Positions 1 through 9,663 of a stretch of DNA of 64,000 nt are shown piece by piece; positions within the stretch are counted from its first letter, which is position 1; every line of letters begins with the position of its first letter. Origin of the DNA: Prado023 sp963736425 (GTDB taxonomy: Bacteria; Actinomycetota; Actinomycetes; S36-B12; CAIYMF01); NCBI GenBank assembly GCA_963736425.1, contig CAVTOX010000003.1, positions 145,655 through 209,654 of the forward strand. The letters run 5' to 3'. Below the pieces are notes generated by a model. That model searched no databases. It was not told the DNA's origin and saw only the letters and a program-made list of their open reading frames with translations. A program made the translations under genes and the position numbers.

Positions 1-484
1 CGGCAGCCGGTGAGGCCTCGGGGGCGGTGCTGTTGGGACGGACGGTGATGATCGGGGTGCCCACCGCCACCTTGGACTTCACGACCGTGGCGCCGCCGAA
101 GACCGACTGCGTCGCGGTGCCGTCAGCAGCCACGTCGACGGCGTCGGTGATGATCCCGGAGCCGGACTTGATGGCCAGGCGTGCAGCCACCTCCTTGCCC
201 TCGGCGGTGCTGGCCACGAGGACCGCCGCCGGGGACTTCTCAGCCACGAGCTTGGCCAGGACCTCGGCCTTGGGCGCCACCGGATGCGCGGTGAGCTCGG
301 CGGCGTCGGCGACGTAGACCGTCACCGCACCGTGCTCGGCCAGGCCCGGGATCGCCGCGTCAGCGCCGGCGCCCACAAGCACGGCGGCGGGCTCGCCGAT
401 GCGCTTGGCCAGGGTCAGCAACTCGTAGGTGACCTTCTTCACATTGCCGTCGACGTGCTCGACGAGCACAAGTACTTCAGCCAT
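1..484 (-). CDS. etfA: Electron transfer flavoprotein alpha subunit, 3' end cut by window edge
   Basis: EtfA binds FAD and, with EtfB, carries electrons from acyl-CoA dehydrogenases to the respiratory chain in the cytoplasm. The reverse strand gives a protein starting MAEVLVLVEHVDGNVKK at an ATG (484-482), with the usual EtfA N-terminal domain, including LVASTAEGKEVAARLA and a GSGIITDAVDV segment. About 161 codons are visible. The C-terminal FAD-binding domain lies outside the window, so its signature cannot be checked. It starts 11 bases after the etfB stop and is clearly in one operon with it. The gene order etfB-etfA and the N-terminal sequence make the call secure. Confidence 0.93.
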   Translation of the reverse strand, partial: MAEVLVLVEHVDGNVKKVTYELLTLAKRIGEPAAVLVGAGADAAIPGLAEHGAVTVYVADAAELTAHPVAPKAEVLAKLVAEKSPAAVLVASTAEGKEVAARLAIKSGSGIITDAVDVAADGTATQSVFGGATVVKSKVAVGTPIITVRPNSTAPEASPAA

Positions 485-495
485 TGCTGGGCTCC

Positions 496-1275
496 TCAGA
501 TGAACTTCTGCGCGGACAGGAAATCGGCGATGGCGACGCCACCGTTGCCTTCATCGGTGACGATCGTGCCCTTGGCCTTCGGCGGCCGGGCGGCAGCCTC
601 GTCAACGACCGACCACGCGGCGGCCAGGCCGACCTCGCTGGCAGCGACGCCCAGCCCGGCCAGATCCAGGGTCTCGACCGGCTTCTTCTTGGCGGCCATG
701 ATGCCCTTGAAGGACGGGTAGCGGGGCTCGTTGATCTTCTCGACCACGCTGACCACGGCCGGCAGCGACGCCTCAACGACGTCGTAGCCGTACTCGGTCA
801 CGCGGTTCGTGGTGACCGTTGTGCCGTCCACCGTGACGGAGTTGCAGAAGGTGAGCTGCGGCAGGCCCAGGCGCTCGGCCACCATCGCCGGCACCACCGA
901 CATGCGCGCATCGGTCGACTCGCAGCCGAGGATCACCAGGTCGGCGTCACGGCCCTTGATGGCCGTGGCCAGCGCCAGGGATGTGGCAACCGCATCCGAG
1001 CCGTGCAGGCCGTCATCGAGGATGTGCACACCCGAGTCAGCGCCCATCGACAGCGCCTTGCGGATGGTGTCGGTGGCCTGGGCCGGGCCCATGGACAGGA
1101 CGACCACCTCGCCGCCGTGCGCCTCGATCAGCCGCAGGGCCTCCTCGATGGCGTACTCGTCGATCTCATTCATCACGGCATCCACCGAGCCGCGGTCCAA
1201 CGTGTTGTCGGCGGGGCTGAGCGACTTCTCCGCCCAACTGTCCGGGACCTGCTTCACACAGACAACGATCTTCAT
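496..1275 (-). CDS. etfB: Electron transfer flavoprotein beta subunit
   Basis: EtfB is the AMP-binding partner of EtfA in the soluble electron carrier that accepts electrons from acyl-CoA dehydrogenases. The protein (259 aa) begins MKIVVCVKQVPDSW, the standard family start. An upstream in-frame start at 1311 would add 12 unrelated residues and is not used. Visible family features are DAVMNEIDEYAIEEALRL, VVLSMGPAQA and the segment LPQLTFCNSVTVDG. The length is normal. It is the first gene of an etfBA operon whose promoter region (1276-1508) is shared with the divergent glycosyltransferase and contains a perfect palindrome at 1378-1391. Confidence 0.96.
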   Translation of the reverse strand: MKIVVCVKQVPDSWAEKSLSPADNTLDRGSVDAVMNEIDEYAIEEALRLIEAHGGEVVVLSMGPAQATDTIRKALSMGADSGVHILDDGLHGSDAVATSLALATAIKGRDADLVILGCESTDARMSVVPAMVAERLGLPQLTFCNSVTVDGTTVTTNRVTEYGYDVVEASLPAVVSVVEKINEPRYPSFKGIMAAKKKPVETLDLAGLGVAASEVGLAAAWSVVDEAAARPPKAKGTIVTDEGNGGVAIADFLSAQKFI

Positions 1276-1377
1276 GGTCGCGTCGTCGACCTCTCTCATC
1301 GCCCAGAGCACCCATGGGGTGCGCCGGTGGCCAGTTCGTTCGATCCGCTGGGCGAATCTGCCGCCCGCAACGTCATA

Positions 1378-1391
1378 TTACCCGCGGGTAA
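1378..1391. promoter_or_regulatory. Perfect 14-bp palindrome between etfB and the glycosyltransferase
   Basis: The sequence TTACCCGCGGGTAA is a perfect palindrome lying 103 bases upstream of the etfB start and 118 bases upstream of the divergent glycosyltransferase start. Its TTAC...GTAA ends resemble operators of actinobacterial TetR-family repressors of acyl-CoA catabolism. That it is an operator, and for which gene, is inference. No TetR gene is adjacent. Confidence 0.5.
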
Positions 1392-1508
1392 CAAGTGCTG
1401 CTGATCGGGTCAATCGTAGGCGGGGTCCCACGACGTCCGCGCAGCCCCCCGACCCGCATCCACGGGCCGAAGGTCCCGGGCCCCCGCAAGGCGTACGCTT
1501 CGTGACCG

Positions 1509-2798
1509 ATGCGCATCCTTCACCTGACCTGGGAGTACCCACCCGTGATGTACGGGGGGCTGGGTCGCCATGTCCACGCGCTTGCCAATGCGCAGGCAAC
1601 CAACGGCCACGACGTGGTCGTGATCACCCAGGCACCGAACTCCGCCGCGCCGGCTCGGGTGCCCTGGGGCTCGACCGGCCCGGTCCGGGTCCTGCGCGCG
1701 ACCATCGACCCGTCCACGCACGACCCACGCGACCTGCTGGCCCACGTCGCGGAGATGGAGTGCGAGTTCACCGGTCACGGCAACGCGCTGCTGGCCGACT
1801 GGCAGCCGGACGTCATCCACGCCCATGACTGGATGGTGGCGCACGCCGCCGTCGCCCTGCGCCAGCGCTGCGGGGCACCGCTGACCTCCACGATCCACGC
1901 CACGGAGGCCGGGCGGAACCGGGGATGGGTCCACACCGACCTGTCCACCTCGATCCACGCCATCGAGTGGTGGCTGGCCAACACCTCGGATGCGGTCATC
2001 ACCTGCTCACGCACGATGCGCGATGAGGTGCGCACGCTGTTCGGTGTCGATTCCGCGCATGTGGTGCCCAACGGGATCGAGCCGGTCGACTGGCAGCGTC
2101 CCGAGTTCGAGACCGCACGGATCAGCAGCGAGAACGCCGACGCCCATCCCCTGATCGCCTACACCGGCCGGGTCGAGTGGGAGAAGGGCGTGCAGACGCT
2201 CGTGTCGGCGATGCCGGCACTGCGACGGTCATTTCCGGGCATCCGGCTGCTGGTCGCGGGCCGGGGCACCTACCTCGACGAGGTGCAGCGCCACGCCACG
2301 CACCTCGGGCTGGATGGTTCGGTCAGGTTCCTCGGGTGGGTCAGCGAGGAGGACCTTCGGGCGATCGTCGCTGCTGCGGATCTGGCCGTCGCCCCGAGCC
2401 TGTACGAGCCGTTCGGCCTGGTCGCCCTGGAGGCCGCCGCCATCGGGACGCCGCTGGTGGTGTCCCGAACCGGTGGGTTGGCGGAGTTCGCCGACGATGA
2501 CCGGCGCGCACTGACGTTCACCCCCGGTGACGCCGACAGCCTCGTGCACGCCGTCAGCACGGCGTTGGCCGACCCCGGGGCCACGCACGAGCGGGCCGAG
2601 CGCGCCCGGGAGGCGGTCCTGGCCGACTACGACTGGCGCGACCTCGCCCGGCGGACCACCGACGTCTACGCCGAGGCGCGCGCCAACCAGGGCATCGGTC
2701 CCGAGGACCCACTGCACCACGAGGCCGACGCCCGGAACGCGCTGACGCCACCGCGCTTCGACGCCCCGCCGGGCAGGCTCCTGGACGTCGCGCAGTGA
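1509..2798 (+). CDS. Family 4 glycosyltransferase, glycogen synthase-like
   Basis: A 429-residue GT-B fold glycosyltransferase that probably transfers a glucosyl unit from a nucleotide sugar in the cytoplasm. The N-terminal domain starts MRILHLTWEYPPVMYGGLGRHVHALA, the glycine-rich substrate loop of GT4/GT5 enzymes. The C-terminal domain has the nucleotide-binding segment TGRVEWEKGVQTLVSA and the EX7E motif in SLYEPFGLVALEAAAIGTP. The same position beside etfBA is held in other actinobacteria by a GT4 enzyme linked to alpha-glucan synthesis, but no branching enzyme is present here, so the acceptor is uncertain. The stop overlaps the start of the next gene (GTGA). Confidence 0.86.
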   Translation: MRILHLTWEYPPVMYGGLGRHVHALANAQATNGHDVVVITQAPNSAAPARVPWGSTGPVRVLRATIDPSTHDPRDLLAHVAEMECEFTGHGNALLADWQPDVIHAHDWMVAHAAVALRQRCGAPLTSTIHATEAGRNRGWVHTDLSTSIHAIEWWLANTSDAVITCSRTMRDEVRTLFGVDSAHVVPNGIEPVDWQRPEFETARISSENADAHPLIAYTGRVEWEKGVQTLVSAMPALRRSFPGIRLLVAGRGTYLDEVQRHATHLGLDGSVRFLGWVSEEDLRAIVAAADLAVAPSLYEPFGLVALEAAAIGTPLVVSRTGGLAEFADDDRRALTFTPGDADSLVHAVSTALADPGATHERAERAREAVLADYDWRDLARRTTDVYAEARANQGIGPEDPLHHEADARNALTPPRFDAPPGRLLDVAQ

Positions 2799-3592
2799 CC
2801 CCCGGCGTCGGCCTGCGTGGCCAGCGCCCACCGGGCCTGACCCGGGGCATGATCGTGGCTGAGATCCTGATCGTCCTGGCGCTGTCGCTGGGCCGATCCG
2901 GGATCTACTCGATCGTCAGCTTCTTGGCCGACCTCACCAGCGGCACCCCCCTGGCAGGGCAGTCTGCCGTCCTCAACAACACACTGGCCCCGGGGCGCCC
3001 GCTGCTCGACCTAGTCCGCCAGGTGCTGCGCATCGCCTTCGCCCTGGCCCCGGTGGCCCTGGTCTGGTACCTGCTGGTGCGCTCGGGTGAGGGGGTGCGT
3101 GCCATCGGCCTGGACCTGACGCAGCCAGGCCGGGATCTGCTGCGCGGCGCAGGCCTGGCTGCGGTGGTCGGTGGCATCGGCCTGGTCGGCTACCTGGTGG
3201 CCTACGAGGCAGGGGTCAACCTGGCGGTCGTCGCCCAGGCGCTGCCCGACCAGTGGTGGCGCTGGCCGGTGCTGATCGGCGCGGCTCTGCAGAACTCCAT
3301 CGTCGAGGAGGTCATCGTCGTCGCGTTCGTGATGCGGCGTCTCACCCAGCTCGGGTGGGCGCCCTGGGCGACGATCTCCGCCAGTGCGGTGGTGCGGGGC
3401 AGCTACCACCTGTACCAGGGCATCGGCGGGCTGCTGGGCAACATGGCCATGGGTGCGTTCTTCGGCTGGTTGTTCGTGCGCTGGGGCCGGGTGCTGCCCT
3501 TGATCGTCGCCCACGCGCTCATCGACATCGTGGCGTTCATCGGATATGCCGTGCTCGAGGGCCGGGTCACCTGGCTTCCATCAGCCGGCTGA
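2795..3592 (+). CDS. CPBP-family intramembrane metalloprotease homologue
   Basis: A 265-residue polytopic membrane protein of the CPBP (CAAX-protease and bacteriocin-processing, Abi/Rce1-like) family. It has about seven hydrophobic segments. The family motifs are visible: the paired glutamates in NSIVEEVIVVAFVMRR (motif EExxxxx(x)R), the histidine in GSYHLYQGIGG and the histidine in VAHALIDIVAF. These residues form the putative zinc-binding active site. The start is a GTG overlapping the glycosyltransferase stop by four bases, so the two are translationally coupled. The substrate cannot be inferred. Confidence 0.85.
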   Translation: MTPGVGLRGQRPPGLTRGMIVAEILIVLALSLGRSGIYSIVSFLADLTSGTPLAGQSAVLNNTLAPGRPLLDLVRQVLRIAFALAPVALVWYLLVRSGEGVRAIGLDLTQPGRDLLRGAGLAAVVGGIGLVGYLVAYEAGVNLAVVAQALPDQWWRWPVLIGAALQNSIVEEVIVVAFVMRRLTQLGWAPWATISASAVVRGSYHLYQGIGGLLGNMAMGAFFGWLFVRWGRVLPLIVAHALIDIVAFIGYAVLEGRVTWLPSAG

Positions 3593-3606
3593 GCCAGACT
3601 GCCACC

Positions 3607-3900
3607 ATGTCCGAGCAGCCGAACGACCCCCAGCAGGTCCATGTCTCCCTTGAGATGCCCGATGCCCACAAGGGCGGGGTGTGGGCCAACTTCGCCCGGG
3701 TCTCGCACAGCCCGTACGAGTTCACACTGGACTTCGCCCGCATCGATTTCGCGACCGCACCTGAGATGCAGGGTGTCGTTGTGGCCCGCGTGAACCTGTC
3801 GCCGTTGATGGTCACCCAGCTGATCGAGGCCCTCGAGACCAACTGGTCCACCTACGCGCAGAAGGCGATGCCCCGCGAGGTCGACGGCCCCGCCTCATAG
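3607..3900 (+). CDS. DUF3467 family protein
   Basis: A 97-residue soluble protein with the DUF3467 pattern: VHVSLEMPDAHKGGVWANF, SPYEFTLDFARID and LSPLMVTQLIEALETN. Members are small beta-rich cytoplasmic proteins of unknown function, common across bacteria. The ATG at 3607 fits the family start. It lies 14 bases after the CPBP gene and may be co-transcribed with it. Confidence 0.85.
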   Translation: MSEQPNDPQQVHVSLEMPDAHKGGVWANFARVSHSPYEFTLDFARIDFATAPEMQGVVVARVNLSPLMVTQLIEALETNWSTYAQKAMPREVDGPAS

Positions 3901-4037
3901 GGGCGCCGCCGCGCGCGGCTCCGGCCCGGGCGCTCCATCGGGCCACGAGTGCTCCTCTCCTGAGATGCTTCGCCAGTGGGGGCGCACGGCGGTGACACCT
4001 GCCGCGGTGCACCCATCCGGGAGGAGGCCCGCGCAGG

Positions 4038-5126
4038 ATGTCCATCGATGGTGGGCCCGAGCTCGTCCAGCTGCTCACCCCTGAGGGGGTGCTGGTCGAG
4101 CACCCCGACTACGCGCTGTCCCTGACCGATTCCGCCTGGCGCCACCGCTACACCGACCTGGTGATGGTCCGCCGGCTCGACGCCGAGGCCACCGCCCTGC
4201 AGCGCCATGGCGAGCTCGGGCTCTGGGCGCCCTGCCAGGGCCAGGAGGCCGCCCAGGTGGGTGCGGCCCGGGCGACGCGAGCCACCGACCGGATCTTCCC
4301 CACGTACCGCGAGCACGGGATGGCCTACGTGCGCGGTGTCGACCCGGTCACGCTGCTGGGGCTGTTCCGCGGGACCACGCTCGGCGGCTGGGACCCGGCC
4401 GACCACGGGTTCAGCCTCTACACGATCGTCATCGGCGACCAGACCCTGCACGCGGTCGGCTACGGCATGGGGATCCAGCGCGACGGCGCCGACGATGCCG
4501 TGGTGGTCTGCTTCGGCGACGGGGCATCGTCCCAGGGTGACGTGGCCGAGGCCTTCGTGTACGCCGCGGTCAATGACGCGCCGGTGGTGTTCTTCTGCCA
4601 GAACAACCAGTGGGCGATCTCCGAGCCGCTGGAGCGCCAGACCCGGATCCCGCTGTTCAAGCGGGCCGCAGGTTATGGCTTCCCAGGCGTCCGCGTCGAC
4701 GGCAACGACGTGCTGGCCGTTGAGGCCGTCGTGACTGCGGCACTCGACCGGGCGCGCGGAGGCGGTGGCCCCACCCTCGTGGAGGCCTTCACCTACCGCA
4801 TGGGTGCGCACACCACCTCCGATGACCCCACCCGCTACCGGACGACGGCCGAGGGTGAGGCCTGGAAGCTCAAGGACCCGATCGAGCGGGTGCGGGCGCA
4901 CATCTCCCGCTCGGGGATCGCCGATGCGACGTTCCTCGCTGAGGTTGACGCCGGTGCCGACGCGCTCGGTGAGCACATGCGCGCCGCCTGCCGGGCGATG
5001 CCAGATCCGGTGCCGCTGTCCATGTTCGACCACCTGTACGCCGCCCAGCATCCGGTTGTTGACCGCGACCGGGCCTGGCTCTCGGCCTACCTCGCAGACT
5101 TCGCCGACTCCGGACGGGGGCACTGA
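4038..5126 (+). CDS. bkdA: 2-oxoacid dehydrogenase E1 component, alpha subunit (branched-chain type)
   Basis: With the beta subunit this forms the thiamine-diphosphate-dependent E1 that decarboxylates a 2-oxoacid and acylates the E2 lipoyl group. The protein is 362 residues. The ThDP-binding motif runs from GDGASSQGDVAEAF to FFCQNNQWAIS (about residues 159-195), and the phosphorylation-loop region reads HTTSDDPTRYR. The start has a GAGGAGG element about 10 bases upstream. The close match to actinobacterial BkdA-type proteins rather than the homodimeric AceE suggests branched-chain 2-oxoacids as substrate. Pyruvate cannot be excluded from sequence. It is followed by E1beta after a single base. 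Confidence 0.9.
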   Translation: MSIDGGPELVQLLTPEGVLVEHPDYALSLTDSAWRHRYTDLVMVRRLDAEATALQRHGELGLWAPCQGQEAAQVGAARATRATDRIFPTYREHGMAYVRGVDPVTLLGLFRGTTLGGWDPADHGFSLYTIVIGDQTLHAVGYGMGIQRDGADDAVVVCFGDGASSQGDVAEAFVYAAVNDAPVVFFCQNNQWAISEPLERQTRIPLFKRAAGYGFPGVRVDGNDVLAVEAVVTAALDRARGGGGPTLVEAFTYRMGAHTTSDDPTRYRTTAEGEAWKLKDPIERVRAHISRSGIADATFLAEVDAGADALGEHMRAACRAMPDPVPLSMFDHLYAAQHPVVDRDRAWLSAYLADFADSGRGH

Positions 5127-5127
5127 C

Positions 5128-6105
5128 ATGGCCGTGCTCACGATGGCCAAGGCCCTCAACGCCGGGCTCGACGCGGCGATGCGCGACGACACCAAGGTCC
5201 TGCTGATGGGCGAGGACATCGGCCGCCTCGGTGGCGTGTTCCGCATCACTGACGGCCTGCAGGCCCGGTACGGCGAGGACCGGGTCATCGACACGCCACT
5301 GGCCGAGAGCGGGATCATCGGCACGGCCGTGGGCCTGGCGATGCGCGGGTACGCGCCCGTGGCTGAGATCCAGTTCGACGGGTTCATCTTCCCCGCGTTC
5401 GACCAGATCACCACGCAGGTCGCCCGGCTGCACCTGCGCTCGTCGGGCGCGCTGTCGATGCGGATCGTGATCCGAGTGCCCAACGGGGGCGGGATCGGTG
5501 CCGTGGAGCATCACTCCGAGTCCCCGGAGGCGTACTTCGCGCACACCCCGGGGCTGCGGATCGTCACCCCCAGCACACCGGCGGATGCGTTCATGATGAT
5601 CAGGCAGGCGATCGCCCATCCCGACCCGGTGCTGTTCTTCGAGCCCAAACGGCGGTACTGGGACAAGGGCGAGGTGGACGTGGACGCACCCCTGGCTCCG
5701 TTGCCCGAGCTGTTCCAGGCCCGGGTCGTCAGGCGCGGCCACGATGCGACCCTGCTCTGCTGGGGGCCGATGGTGCGCACCTGCCTGGACGCCGCCCAGG
5801 CCGACACCGACCGCGACCTGGAGGTCATCGATGCGCGCAGCCTGGCACCGCTGGACATGCCGACGATCATCGAGTCAGTGGGCCGCACGGGCCGGTTGAT
5901 CGTGGTGCACGAGGCGCCGGTGCTGGGCGGCGTCGGCGCCGAGATCGCGGCCGAGGTCACGCAGGAGTGCTTCTACCAGCTCGAAGCCCCGGTTCTGCGG
6001 GTCGGCGGGTTCCACGCGCACTACCCGCCATCTCGGATCGAGGAGATCTACCTGCCCGACCTCGACCGCATCCTTGAGGCGGTCGACCGCTCCATGGCCT
6101 ACTGA
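5128..6105 (+). CDS. bkdB: 2-oxoacid dehydrogenase E1 component, beta subunit (branched-chain type)
   Basis: A 325-residue partner of the alpha subunit. It starts at the ATG giving MAVLTMAKALNAGLDAAM. Typical E1beta segments are LLMGEDIGRLGGVFRITDGL, DTPLAESGIIGTAVGLAMRG, EIQFDGFIFPAFDQI and VPNGGGIGAVEHHSES. The phrase FFEPKRRYWDKGEVD is characteristic of BkdB-type rather than PdhB-type subunits. It lies between E1alpha (one-base gap) and E2 (nine-base gap) in a three-gene operon. Confidence 0.92.
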   Translation: MAVLTMAKALNAGLDAAMRDDTKVLLMGEDIGRLGGVFRITDGLQARYGEDRVIDTPLAESGIIGTAVGLAMRGYAPVAEIQFDGFIFPAFDQITTQVARLHLRSSGALSMRIVIRVPNGGGIGAVEHHSESPEAYFAHTPGLRIVTPSTPADAFMMIRQAIAHPDPVLFFEPKRRYWDKGEVDVDAPLAPLPELFQARVVRRGHDATLLCWGPMVRTCLDAAQADTDRDLEVIDARSLAPLDMPTIIESVGRTGRLIVVHEAPVLGGVGAEIAAEVTQECFYQLEAPVLRVGGFHAHYPPSRIEEIYLPDLDRILEAVDRSMAY

Positions 6106-6114
6106 GGAGGACCC

Positions 6115-7585
6115 GTGCTGCACGAGTTCCGGATGCCTGACGCCGGCGAGGGCCTGACGGAGGCCGAGGTGCTCGGCTGGCGCGTGGCTGTCGGCGACAC
6201 AGTGGTCGTCAACCAGATCCTGCTCGAGGTCGAGACCGCCAAGGCCGCCGTCGAGCTGCCCAGCCCCTACGCCGGCGTCGTGGTCGAGGTACTCGCCGCG
6301 CCCGGGGATGTGGTGCCGGTGGGGCAGCCGATCATCCGGATCGAGGACGGGGTGAAGGCGCCGGCCGACTCGCCTGGACCGGCGGGCGGCGGGGCTGCGG
6401 CCGCGAGGGTCCCGGCTCCGGGCACGGGCACGGAGTCGGCTCACGGGCACTGGGAGTCGGCCGCGGGCACGGATCGCGCGACAGAGCGCAACCGCACGCC
6501 CGTCGCTGCCGCACGGACCGCCGTGCTGGTGGGATACGGGGTCAAGGCGGAGCAGACTCCGCTGCGCAGGCCGCGCCGGACGCCGCACGGGGCCGACCAC
6601 GTCGAGCCGGGCCCGCCCGGTGAGCGCGGCCGACCGGTCCGCCAGGGAGGCCTGGAGCTCGGGCGCGCTCTGGAGACCCGACTGGGCAGCGACCAGGTGC
6701 GCGCCAAGCCACCCGTCCGGAGGCTGGCACGCGACCTCGACGTGGACCTGGCCCAGGTGCTGGCCACCGGGCCTGACGGAACGATCACTCACGACGACGT
6801 CTCGCGGGCGGCCGCAGCCCGGGCGGGGTGGGGCGCCGGCCCGGGTCGCCTCCGCGCCCCCAGTGGTACGCGCCGCGGACGGTGGCGGGAGCGAGGTCGT
6901 TCCGCTGACACATGTCGGTCGGATGATGGCCCAGGCGATGACCTCATCGGCCTTCACCGCGGTCCACGTCACCGAGTGGGTCGACGTGGACGTGACGGCG
7001 ATGACCTCCCTGATCCGGGTCGCGCGGGCCCGGGAGGACATGGCGGGGTTGTCGATCACGCCGCTGACCTTCGCCGCGCTGGGCCTGGTCCGTGCAGCTC
7101 GGGACCATCCGAGCGTGAACTCCAGCCTGGACGAGACCGGCGAGAACCTGCTCGTGCACCGAAGCGTCCACCTCGGGATCGCCGTCGACTCCCCCCGCGG
7201 GCTGATCGTCCCGCGGATCGCCGACGCCCAGGACCTGGACCTGCGGGGCATGGGCGATGCCCTGGCCCGCCTGATCGAGACCGCCCGGGCGGGGCGCTCG
7301 CGCCCCGAGGACCTGCGTGGCTCCACCATCACGATCACCAACGTCGGCGTGTTCGGCGTGGATGGGGGCACGCCGATCCTGAACCCGGGCGAGGTGGCGA
7401 TCCTGGCCCTCGGGCGGGTCCTGCCCCGGCCGTGGGTCGTCGACGGTCGGGTCGAGGTGCGCGATGTGGTGACCCTCGCACTGTCGTTCGACCATCGGGT
7501 CGTGGACGGGGCCATGGGATCCAGGGTGCTGCGGGAGGTGGCCGACTTCATGGCCGACCCCGCGACCGCTCTCACGCTGGGCTGA
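6115..7585 (+). CDS. bkdC: 2-oxoacid dehydrogenase E2 (dihydrolipoamide acyltransferase), frameshifted at about 6830
   Basis: E2 is the core of the complex and transfers the acyl group from lipoamide to CoA. The GTG start at 6115 is preceded by GAGGAGG. The lipoyl domain has the lipoylated lysine in EVETAKAAVEL (K43). A flexible linker follows, then the E1/E3-binding domain (KPPVRRLARDLDVDL). The frame then shifts by +1 in the G-run at 6830-6833. Removing one G joins it to the catalytic domain, which ends with the active-site motif SFDHRVVDGAMG. The corrected length is about 489 residues. Both halves are intact in sequence, so a sequencing error is more likely than decay. No lpd (E3) gene is in the window. 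Confidence 0.88.
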
Positions 7586-7716
7586 CCGCGCTGCGGTTGC
7601 CCGCCGGGCCGGGCAGCATCCGTCGCCCGGTGCGCGGCACGCCTGGTAGGCCAGTGCCGGGTCGAAGTCTCCCGGGTGGGGGCATCGTGGACCGCGGGCG
7701 CCTAACATTGCTCCTC

Positions 7717-8479
7717 ATGGCCCTGCAGCGCGAACCGGACGCCTGGGCGGCTGACGACGCGCCCGACGCGCTCATGCAGCCCGGGCGCCGCGAGATCTGG
7801 ATGCGCCGCGCACTGTTCTGCGCCTTCGCCGGGGCGTTCACCATCCCCTACTTCAAGGTCCTCAACCGCGTGGACGTCGTGGGCCGTGAGCGACTCAACG
7901 CCCTGCCGAAACGTGGAGTCGTGTTCCTGTCGAACCATCAGACCTACTTCACGGAGGCGATCGCCTTCTTCGACGCGGTCTACCGCCGACGCGGGATCAG
8001 CTGGGAGGACCCGTACCTGAGGTTCTCCGCCGCCGAGGAGACGATGCGGAAGAACCTGGCCACCTCGCTGCTCACGACTGCGGGGGCGGTGACGTTCCAG
8101 CGGTCGCACCGCCACGGAGGCGTCGACCTCCGCCGTTCGGTCGACCTCGAGGGCATCGGGCGCATCGAGCAGGCGATCCGCTCCGGTTGGCTCCTGCACT
8201 TCCCCACCGGGCACGACCCGGGAGGGGGCGCCCGTCCGTCCGGGGGTGTCCAGGCTGCTGCACAGCACTCAGGCGGTGGCCGTGCCCGTGCGCGTCGACG
8301 GCTTCCGGGAGATGCTGCTCCACAAGCAGATCCCGGGGCGCATCCGGCGCCGCGCCTCGATCCGCATCGACGAGCCCCTGGACCTCACCCGCTTCTACGG
8401 GCAGCCGTACACGGCCGAAGCAGGCGCGCAGGTCGCCGCGCGGATCGCCGACGCGATCGGCGACGGGGTGGCCGCGTAG
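7717..8479 (+). CDS. 1-acyl-glycerol-3-phosphate acyltransferase-like protein (PlsC family), frameshifted
   Basis: A membrane-associated acyltransferase of the PlsC/LPLAT family that probably acylates lysophosphatidic acid or a related acceptor. The ATG at 7717 begins MALQREPDAW. The catalytic motif NHxxxxE/D appears as SNHQTYFTEAI. The second family motif, FPTGTTREG, is split by one extra G at 8209-8211: read with GG instead of GGG, the frame continues through SRLLHSTQAVAVPVRVDG to the TAG at 8477-8479. The corrected length is about 253 residues. It stands alone between the bkd operon and a convergent hydrolase gene. Confidence 0.82.
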
Positions 8480-8558
8480 CGAGCGCCGCCGGTTCCGGTC
8501 GGGAGCCGACCCGCGGGCGCGGTGGCTCCCATCGGGCCACCCGGGCGCTCGGTATCTC

Positions 8559-9509
8559 TCAGCGGTCGTCGGCCAGCTGCGCGCGGATGAATGCCTCGAT
8601 CGCGTCCACCATCTGGTCGAGGCCGGGCTGCTCGATCGGGTAGTGACTCGCGCCCTCGAGGATCACGGTGGTGACCGGGACCCGCGTGATCCGGCTCAGG
8701 AAGAGCTCGCTGAGGTGTAGCGGCGTCCAGCGGTCCGCGCCCGGTTGGGTCAGCAGGATCGGGCAGACGTCGAAGTCCTCAGGCTCGACGGCCGGTAGGT
8801 ACTCGATGTACGAGTCCAGGAAGGTCATCGTCATCGCGTTTCCCGCGGAGGTTCGGTCGCGCAGGCACGCCTTGAGTGCTGGCCGGTCGTTGACGAGCGT
8901 GTGCATCTTGCTCGCCACCCGCATCGGCATTCGCAGCCCCGAGAGCGGGGTGCGGGCCGCGAGCTGGACGACGGGTGCACCCACCCGCGACATCGCCACG
9001 TTCAGTGCGGTCTCGTCGGCCACTTGCTGGACGGACTGATCGAGGAAGCACATGCCCACGACGCCCGCCACCTGGCCCGTGGCCGCGGCGACCTGGTAGG
9101 CGAGCATCCCGCCGGCGCTGAGGCCGTACAGGATGATGGGTCGGTCGTCCCTGGCCCGCTCAACGGCGACCAGGTCGATGCCCGCCTGAACCCAGTCGTC
9201 GTAGCGGACCCGCGCCCCCGGGGCCACGCGCGTCACCCCGTACTCGGGCATGTCGATCGCGATGGTCTCCAGCCCCCGCCGGTGCAGCGGTGCACCGAGG
9301 ATGGTGGACAGTTGGCGCCCATTCGTGCCCACCCCGTGGAAGAGGAGCACCTTGGCTGGGGCGTCGGCATTGCGGTAGCAGTCGAGGTGCACCTCGTGAC
9401 CGCCCCAGGGCCACCACTCCTCGACCGGCTCCTCGCCCGCCTGAAGCTGATAGTCCTGCGGGAGGAAGGCTTGGATCTCGCGCCAGGCGCTCTGCGTCGC
9501 ATACGACAT
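8559..9509 (-). CDS. Alpha/beta-hydrolase, esterase or lipase-like
   Basis: A 316-residue alpha/beta-hydrolase without a signal peptide. The oxyanion segment is LLFHGVGTNGRQL, the nucleophile elbow is YGLSAGGMLAY (serine nucleophile), the acid is the aspartate in QPGADRWTP and the base is the histidine in GASHYPIEQPG. The full catalytic triad is therefore present. The substrate is unknown. The GASHYPIEQPG context resembles monoacylglycerol-lipase-like and peptidase S33-like members. It is convergent with the acyltransferase gene and downstream of sbcC with a 154-base gap. Confidence 0.82.
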   Translation of the reverse strand: MSYATQSAWREIQAFLPQDYQLQAGEEPVEEWWPWGGHEVHLDCYRNADAPAKVLLFHGVGTNGRQLSTILGAPLHRRGLETIAIDMPEYGVTRVAPGARVRYDDWVQAGIDLVAVERARDDRPIILYGLSAGGMLAYQVAAATGQVAGVVGMCFLDQSVQQVADETALNVAMSRVGAPVVQLAARTPLSGLRMPMRVASKMHTLVNDRPALKACLRDRTSAGNAMTMTFLDSYIEYLPAVEPEDFDVCPILLTQPGADRWTPLHLSELFLSRITRVPVTTVILEGASHYPIEQPGLDQMVDAIEAFIRAQLADDR

Positions 9510-9663
9510 GGGCGTGACCGTCCGTTCTGGTGGGTACCGGGGTCCCGACGCTAGGCCGTCCGGAACGGTGATGTGGCACCAGATGCCGCCGAAGGGGTCC
9601 CGCCGGTCGAGCTCACTGGCCGGATCCGATGGGGGTCGGGCCGGGCGGTCGGGCCGGGGTCGG

